DNA of 11,844 nt from positions 1-11,844 of the forward strand of contig CAYFSC010000095.1 of NCBI GenBank assembly GCA_964345695.1. The letters run 5' to 3'. The stretch is from CAYFSC01 sp964345695. Lineage in GTDB: Bacteria; Bacteroidota; Rhodothermia; Rhodothermales; Salinibacteraceae. Numbering within the stretch: the first letter of the stretch is position 1; each line of letters opens with the position of its first letter. The notes under the pieces were generated by a model that worked only from the letters and a program-made list of their open reading frames with translations, ran no database searches and was not told the DNA's origin. The translations under genes and the position numbers were made by a program. This document shows, piece after piece, positions 7,855 through 11,844 of the stretch.

Positions 7855-7882
7855 ACGCCTGAACGCCCAGACGCCCAGACGC
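7855..7882. repeat. Octanucleotide tandem repeat after the channel gene
   Basis: On the plus strand, ACGCCTGA is followed by two exact copies of ACGCCCAG and a partial fourth unit (ACGC). The period is 8 nt, unlike the 7-nt arrays nearby. It lies directly downstream of the channel stop codon (7888-7886), in the channel-adaptor spacer. The C-rich plus strand cannot form a simple hairpin with itself, so it is not an obvious terminator. Confidence 0.7.
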
Positions 7883-7885
7883 GGA

Positions 7886-9427
7886 TCACTGGAACAGGCG
7901 CGGATCCTCGGGGGCGGGCGTGGCGGTCCAGTCGCCGCCGAGGGCGCGGTGCACGGCCAGGCGAGCCTCCACGACAGCACGACGGGCCGAGGCGAAGCGC
8001 TGGCGCACCTGCGTGAGATTCTGCTCGGCGTCCAGCAGCGCGAGGTAGTCGCCGATGCCGCGCTCGTAGCGGCGCTGCTGGTTCTGCGCCGAGGCGCGGG
8101 CCGCCGCCAGCTGGTCGGCGACGCGCCGGTAGCGCTGCTGTTGCTGCTGGTAGGCCACGAGCGACGCCTTCACCTCCTGGAAGGCCGTCAGCAGCGTTTC
8201 CTCGTAGGTGGCCAGCTGCTGCTCGTAGCGCGCTCTCGACGCGTCGATGCCCGCCCACAGCTGCCCGCCCCGGAAGAGAGGCTGTGCGAGCGATGCCATG
8301 AAGCTCGTGAACCACTGCCCCGGATCGAACAGGTTCTCGAGGCTACTGCTCTGCAACCCGCCTTGCCCGGTGAGCGTGACGCTCGGCAGCACGCTGGCGC
8401 GGGCCACGCCGATTCGCTGGCGGGTGGCTTCCAGCCGGGCCGCGGCCGCCATCACGTCCGGACGCTGGCGCAACACGTCGGAGGGCAGCCCCCCCGGAAT
8501 CGGGTCGAAGCGGAGCGTGTCGACGGCCATGTCGGGAAGCAGGGCGCGCTCCTGCCCGGCGAAGCGTCCGAGCAGGACGGCCAGGCGACTCCGCGCGTCG
8601 TAAAACTCGCTCGCCAGTTCGGGCTGATCGGCGCGGGCCTGCTCGTACTGCTGGCGCACCGAGTACAGTTCGAAGGACGTGGCGAGCCCCCGGTTGTAGC
8701 GGTCGCGCGTGAGGTCCCGGCGCTCCCGCAAAAGCTCCACATTCTGCTTCGCGAGGCGCACCTGTTCGGCCAGCGTGACGACCTGGAAGTAGGTGGAGAT
8801 CGTCTGGCTGACGATAGCGAGCCGCGTCCCGTGCAGATCGGCCTGGGTGGCGAAGAACTCGCTGAGCGCGGCGTTTTTCTGACTGCGAATGCGTCCCCAG
8901 AAATCAATCTCGTACGACAGCCCGAGCGACACACTGTAGTCCGTGAACTCGAATCGGTCTGGCGCAACGCGCTGCGAGGGGTCGCCCCCGCCCGACCCGT
9001 CCCCGTCGCCCCCGATGGCCCCTCCGATGCCGGTATTCGCCGGCTGGCTCTGCCGTGAAACCGAGCCGCTGACGTCGGCACTCGGGAAGAGCGGGGCGCG
9101 GGCAATCTGGTACTGGGCCTGCAGCTCCTCCAGCCGCGCCCGGGCGGCGGCCAGGGTCAGATTGCCGGCAAGGGCCGTGTCGATAAGGGCAGTTAGCGTC
9201 GGGTCGCGGAAGTCGGTCCACCAGCGCGTGGCTCTGTAGCGTGCCGTGTCGGTCGCTGTCATCGGCAGGAGCGTGTCGGCGGCCAGCGAATCCGGGGCGG
9301 CCTGCGCGTAGTTCGCCGGCAGCGATGCCTCCGTCTCCGGCGTCGGCAGGGTCGGCGTCATCGAACAGCCCACGAGTGTGAGCAGTCCCGTTAGGAGGGC
9401 AGCAATGCGCAAGGAAGAAGCCATCAT
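7886..9427 (-). CDS. Outer-membrane efflux lipoprotein, NodT/OprM-TolC type
   Basis: This 513-residue protein is the outer-membrane channel of the tripartite pump. Residues 1-21 form a lipoprotein signal ending in LVGC, so Cys21 is the expected lipidation site. WWTDFRDPTL at ~69-78 starts the first outer-membrane-factor repeat, and SYEIDFWGRI at ~171-180 is a typical family motif. GGLPSDVLRQRPDV at ~312-325, followed by IGVARASVLPSVTLTG, marks the second repeat of NodT-type channels. Long helical stretches (~185-285 and 395-495) fit the periplasmic tunnel. A Gly/Asp-rich stretch at ~132-149 lies where the first extracellular loop is expected. Two adjacent ATGs (9427, 9424) are possible; both keep the lipobox. 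The gene begins 47 nt after the repressor stop, with a repeat array and no Shine-Dalgarno in between. Co-transcription with the repressor is likely. Confidence 0.94.
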   Translation of the reverse strand: MMASSLRIAALLTGLLTLVGCSMTPTLPTPETEASLPANYAQAAPDSLAADTLLPMTATDTARYRATRWWTDFRDPTLTALIDTALAGNLTLAAARARLEELQAQYQIARAPLFPSADVSGSVSRQSQPANTGIGGAIGGDGDGSGGGDPSQRVAPDRFEFTDYSVSLGLSYEIDFWGRIRSQKNAALSEFFATQADLHGTRLAIVSQTISTYFQVVTLAEQVRLAKQNVELLRERRDLTRDRYNRGLATSFELYSVRQQYEQARADQPELASEFYDARSRLAVLLGRFAGQERALLPDMAVDTLRFDPIPGGLPSDVLRQRPDVMAAAARLEATRQRIGVARASVLPSVTLTGQGGLQSSSLENLFDPGQWFTSFMASLAQPLFRGGQLWAGIDASRARYEQQLATYEETLLTAFQEVKASLVAYQQQQQRYRRVADQLAAARASAQNQQRRYERGIGDYLALLDAEQNLTQVRQRFASARRAVVEARLAVHRALGGDWTATPAPEDPRLFQ

Positions 9428-9440
9428 CGAAGGGACACAG

Positions 9441-9476
9441 GACGTTGAAACGTGAAACGTTCGAACGTTGAACGTC
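9441..9476. repeat. AACGTT-rich heptad array with a 14-bp palindrome
   Basis: On the coding (minus) strand the units read GACGTTC, AACGTTC, a single G, AACGTTT, CACGTTT, CAACGTC. The period is 7 nt but the unit differs from the CACAAC arrays. The middle forms a perfect palindrome, AACGTTCGAACGTT (9456-9469). The first unit overlaps the repressor TGA stop codon. The array fills most of the 47-nt repressor-channel spacer and could be a protein-binding site, an RNA hairpin or a neutral repeat. Confidence 0.75.
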
Positions 9477-10119
9477 AGTTTTCCCGAAGGGCGAGGCCGT
9501 GGTAGACCAGATCGAACAAGTGCTCCTTGCGCGCCTCCACGAACGCGATCCAGTCGTCGGACTGGGGGTGCATCATTTCAACCGTAGGACGCGCCACGAA
9601 GAAGAAGATGCACGCCGAGATCACCGACAGCACGGTGTGGTCAGGATCCACGGGCCGGATCTCGCCTCGCTCGACGGCCTGCTCGATCTGCTCGGCGAGA
9701 ATCCGGGGCGGGGCAGCTCCCGACTCCTTCAGCCGCGTGAGGTGGTCGCCCAGCACCGATCCGCCGGCCAGGTTCTCGTTGACCATCAGCCGCATCGTGT
9801 GCTCGTTATCGCGGATGAAGTCCACGTACCCTTCGATGAAGGCGCGAAGCGTTTCTTCAAAGGTCGGAGCCTCGCGCAACGACGCCCCGAACGACGCCAT
9901 GAAGCGCCGCATCGTGAAGCCGAACACCTCGTCGTACAGCTGGTCTTTCGACCGGAAGTAGTAATGCAGCATCGCCTTATTGATGTCCGCCTCGTCGGCG
10001 ATAGACTGCATGCGCGCGCCATCCTTTCCTTTGCGGGCGAAAACTTCGAGCGCCGCGTCGAAGATGTCCCGCTCCGTTTCGGAGTAATCAGCGCGAGGCA
10101 GCGAGTCGGAATCGGACAT
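9475..10119 (-). CDS. TetR/AcrR-family transcriptional regulator
   Basis: This 214-residue one-component repressor has the N-terminal TetR DNA-binding domain: a helix at ~13-30 (ERDIFDAALEVFARKG), then the helix-turn-helix at ~36-57 (MQSIADEADINKAMLHYYF), with the family's YYF-x-SK-x-L signature at ~53-61. The remaining ~150 residues are the variable ligand-binding and dimerisation domain and include a hydrophobic helix, ISACIFFFVA, at ~165-175. Family members dimerise on short palindromes and are released by ligand, often a substrate of the adjacent pump. Being first of the channel-adaptor-permease series, it most likely represses this module and itself. Two matching palindromes lie ~55-75 bp upstream. 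The ATG start gives the normal N-terminal length. Confidence 0.95.
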   Translation of the reverse strand: MSDSDSLPRADYSETERDIFDAALEVFARKGKDGARMQSIADEADINKAMLHYYFRSKDQLYDEVFGFTMRRFMASFGASLREAPTFEETLRAFIEGYVDFIRDNEHTMRLMVNENLAGGSVLGDHLTRLKESGAAPPRILAEQIEQAVERGEIRPVDPDHTVLSVISACIFFFVARPTVEMMHPQSDDWIAFVEARKEHLFDLVYHGLALREN

Positions 10120-10171
10120 GCGGTGGGGGCGTCAGGCAAAAAGCACCCGTCTCAACCGACGCTCCGTTTCT

Positions 10172-10195
10172 TGGTTCAACCAAATGGTTAAACCA
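10172..10195. promoter_or_regulatory. Tandem palindromic operator, probable TetR-family binding site
   Basis: Two 11-bp palindromes of the form TGGTT-N-AACCA stand side by side: TGGTTCAACCA (10172-10182) and TGGTTAAACCA (10185-10195), with centres 13 bp apart. The half-sites are perfect in all four arms. The middle also reads as AACCA-AA-TGGTT. Such short repeated dyads directly upstream of a TetR-family gene are typical for its operator, allowing two dimers to bind. The assignment to this repressor is inference from position. Confidence 0.75.
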
Positions 10196-10216
10196 GGTGT
10201 TAAGATCATGATACAA
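10187..10216 (-). promoter_or_regulatory. Candidate promoter of the repressor-efflux unit
   Basis: On the minus strand TTGTAT (10216-10211) is followed, after 18 nt, by TTTAAC (10192-10187), a moderate sigma-70-like pair. The -10-like box lies inside the right-hand palindrome, and the start site would fall in or near the left-hand one, which would explain repression. The match is weak and the organism's promoter consensus is not known. Confidence 0.35.
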
Positions 10217-10256
10217 ACGGCCCTCGGATGCAGGACGCCGGCTCTTGTCCGCCATT

Positions 10257-10919
10257 CTACCGCTTCATCGCCAGCGTCACCCCGTCGGCGACGGGGAGCA
10301 TGGAGAGATGCACGCGGTCGTCGGCATGGATTTTCTCGTTGAGACGCTGGATCGCACGCACGCTCTCGTCTTCCGCGCCGGGATCGGCGACGCGTCCGTC
10401 CCGAAAGACGTTGTCGAGCGCCACGACGCCCCCTGGACGCAGGAGCTGAAGGCAGCGTTCGTAGTAGTCCGGATACGGTTCCTTGTCGGCGTCGATGAAC
10501 GCGAAGTCGAACAGGCCGGCCGTTCCTTCGTCGAGGAGGGTGTCCAGCGTTTCGAGCGCCGGCGCGATGCGGAGGTCAATCTTGTCGGCGACCCCGGCCT
10601 CCTCCCAGTACCGCTCGGCGACGCGCGTGTACTCCTCGTTGATGTCACACGCCACGATCTCCCCGTTCGGAGGAAGCACCTCGGCCACCGCCAGCGCGCT
10701 GTACCCGGTGAAGACCCCCACCTCAATCGTCCGCCGCGCCCCGAGCATGCGCATCAGAAGCTGGAAGAACTGGGCCTGCTCCGGCGCAATCTGCATGTTC
10801 GACTTTGGATGGTCGGCGGTCGCCTCGCGCAGGCGCCGCATCACATCCGACTCCCGCAGCGACACGGACAGCATGTACTCGTGAAGTTCGTCGGAGAGAC
10901 CGATCGACGTTGTGGACAT
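10257..10919 (-). CDS. Class I SAM-dependent O-methyltransferase, caffeoyl-CoA OMT-like
   Basis: This 220-residue cytosolic protein transfers a methyl group from S-adenosylmethionine to a hydroxyl, in this family usually of a catechol-like or acyl-CoA-linked aromatic compound with a divalent metal. SAM motif I is IEVGVFTGYSALAV at ~65-78, with an acidic ribose-binding CDI at ~91-93. FIDADK at ~141-146 and LDNV at ~168-171 supply the expected metal ligands Asp143, Asp169 and Asn170. Length is normal for bacterial members. The frame extends upstream to 11003, but those 28 residues are unlike the family, and the ATG at 10919 before STTSIGLSDELHEYM is preferred. It lies upstream of the repressor on the same strand, separated by 137 nt that hold the operator, so it is probably a separate unit. 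Its actual substrate is unknown. Confidence 0.93.
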   Translation of the reverse strand: MSTTSIGLSDELHEYMLSVSLRESDVMRRLREATADHPKSNMQIAPEQAQFFQLLMRMLGARRTIEVGVFTGYSALAVAEVLPPNGEIVACDINEEYTRVAERYWEEAGVADKIDLRIAPALETLDTLLDEGTAGLFDFAFIDADKEPYPDYYERCLQLLRPGGVVALDNVFRDGRVADPGAEDESVRAIQRLNEKIHADDRVHLSMLPVADGVTLAMKR

Positions 10920-10959
10920 CCTGTGTTGAGCGTTTCGGAACGTGCATCGATTGGGGAAC

Positions 10960-10974
10960 GCCGATGGGATCGGC
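10960..10974. repeat. Inverted repeat in the divergent intergenic region
   Basis: GCCGAT-GGG-ATCGGC forms a perfect 6-bp dyad with a 3-bp spacer, 41 bp upstream of the methyltransferase start. The 243-bp region between the methyltransferase and the divergent lipoprotein (10920-11162) should hold promoters for both, but no clear -35/-10 pair or Shine-Dalgarno was recognised. The dyad could be an operator or a chance hairpin. Confidence 0.35.
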
Positions 10975-11162
10975 AGGCAGCAAAAACGCGGGAACACCAC
11001 CAAGATTTCTGCGCCCCGGTACCGGTCTGCGAACCGCCCTCCACCGGCAGCCCTTGTACGATGCCGCTGCCCGCTCCGTTCATTGCCTGGGACGAACGTT
11101 TTCTCCGCGGATGGGTACAGGAGAGGTGCAACTCATCGTCTGCGTCTCGGACTGTTCTGCTT

Positions 11163-11844
11163 ATGACTCGACGCGCTGCCGTCGTCGGTGCTGGACTCTG
11201 CGTTCTTCTGCTCGCGTTTTCGGCGTGTCAGCCGGAGTCGTCGACGCCCCCCGAGGCCGCATCGGTCCTCTTCCCCGTGCAGCAGGACAGCCTCTGGGGC
11301 TTCATCAACCCGCGCGGAGACCTCGTCATCGAACCCCGCTTCGACCGGGCCTGGCGCTTCTCCGACGGACACGCCCTCGTTCGCGTCGACGGGCAGTACG
11401 GCTTCATCGACTCGACGGGAACGCTGGCCGTGGCGCCTCGCTTTGCCGATGCGTGGCACTTCTCCGAAGGCCTCGCGCCGGTTGCACAGGACAGCCTTTG
11501 GGGCTTTATCAACCGGGACGGAGAGGTCGTGGTCGACCCGCAGTTCGAGCTGCCCCCCGGCACCCTCGAAGAGAACCCGAGCGACCCCGATTATCGGCGC
11601 GCGCGGGTCGGCGGACAGTACGGATATCGCAATCCCGAGGGCACGATGGTGATCCCGCCGCGCTTCGAGCAGGCCTGGTATTTTTCGGACGGACGGGCCC
11701 GCATCCGCAAAGACGGACAGTGGGGCTTTATCAACCGGGATGGAGACGTGGTCATCGAGCCGCAGTTCGAGCGGGCGTGGGACTTTCGCGACGGACTCGC
11801 CCGCGTGGAGACAAGCGACGGAACCGTTGGCTACGTGACCCGCG
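11163..11844 (+). CDS. WG-repeat lipoprotein, 3' end missing
   Basis: The first 227 residues of a WG-repeat protein are present; the frame is open at the right edge. Residues 1-22 look like a lipoprotein signal ending FSAC, so Cys22 would be lipidated; Phe at -3 is not ideal, but the hydrophobic core is clear. After a short Pro/Ser linker come repeats of ~34 residues: 42-75, 76-109, 110-149, 150-183, 184-217 and the start of another. Each follows the pattern D-x-x-W/Y-G-F-I-N-x-x-G-x-x-V-I-x-P-x-F-x-x-A-W-x-F-S-x-G. WG repeats (also called KWG) probably form beta-hairpin or beta-propeller-like surfaces; no enzymatic role is established, and the cell-envelope location is inferred. The third repeat has 40 residues with a Pro/Glu-rich replacement of the A-W-x-F part. 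The start codon has no Shine-Dalgarno in front but gives a complete signal. Confidence 0.9.
   Translation, partial: MTRRAAVVGAGLCVLLLAFSACQPESSTPPEAASVLFPVQQDSLWGFINPRGDLVIEPRFDRAWRFSDGHALVRVDGQYGFIDSTGTLAVAPRFADAWHFSEGLAPVAQDSLWGFINRDGEVVVDPQFELPPGTLEENPSDPDYRRARVGGQYGYRNPEGTMVIPPRFEQAWYFSDGRARIRKDGQWGFINRDGDVVIEPQFERAWDFRDGLARVETSDGTVGYVTR

Noticed and set aside
7179..8315. Minus-strand frame of 378 codons bridging the channel and adaptor genes
   Set aside because: It overlaps both genes out of frame and has Arg/Gly/Ala-rich shadow composition.
6299..9058. Very long plus-strand frame across the N gap
   Set aside because: It only stays open because the N run is read as coding; it is antisense to the adaptor and channel genes and has no recognisable domain.
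10919..11003. Upstream start for the methyltransferase at 11003
   Set aside because: The extra 28 residues are Cys/Phe/Arg-rich, unlike family N-termini, and fall in the divergent promoter region.

Overview
The window is GC-rich and densely coding. It looks like a halophilic or marine member of the Rhodothermota/Bacteroidota, possibly Salinibacter-like. This is inference from four things: an acidic proteome (note the Asp/Glu loop in the tricorn-type protein), start codons without clear Shine-Dalgarno sequences, lipoprotein signals on the outer-membrane channel and on a WG-repeat protein, and a secreted tricorn-type protease. A run of exactly 100 N (6385-6484) is a scaffold gap, so this is draft or metagenome-derived sequence and the true distance across the gap is unknown.

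Layout, read on the minus strand from right to left: a class I SAM-dependent O-methyltransferase (10919-10257); an intergenic region with two tandem palindromes that look like the operator of the next gene; a TetR/AcrR-type repressor (10119-9475); a NodT/TolC-type outer-membrane efflux lipoprotein (9427-7886); a periplasmic adaptor (7759-6488); the gap; a four-helix-bundle protein of the S23 / 23S rRNA intervening-sequence family (6364-5948); an AcrB-type RND permease (5872-2636); and the first 839 residues of a secreted tricorn-like protease running off the left edge (2518 to below 1). On the plus strand, a WG-repeat lipoprotein (11163 onward) diverges from the methyltransferase and runs off the right edge.

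Repressor, channel, adaptor and permease form a complete tripartite RND efflux module, probably one transcription unit controlled by the repressor. The unusual elements are an S23-family gene inserted in front of the permease and short tandem repeats between the genes. Arrays of a 7-nt unit (coding strand CACAACG/CACAACC) lie 4-5 nt upstream of the start codons of both the adaptor and the permease. A second 7-nt family (AACGTTC-like) lies between the repressor and channel genes, and an 8-nt family (ACGCCCAG on the plus strand) lies just after the channel gene. The two sequence edges of the N gap have traces of similar repeats, so the gap may hide another array.
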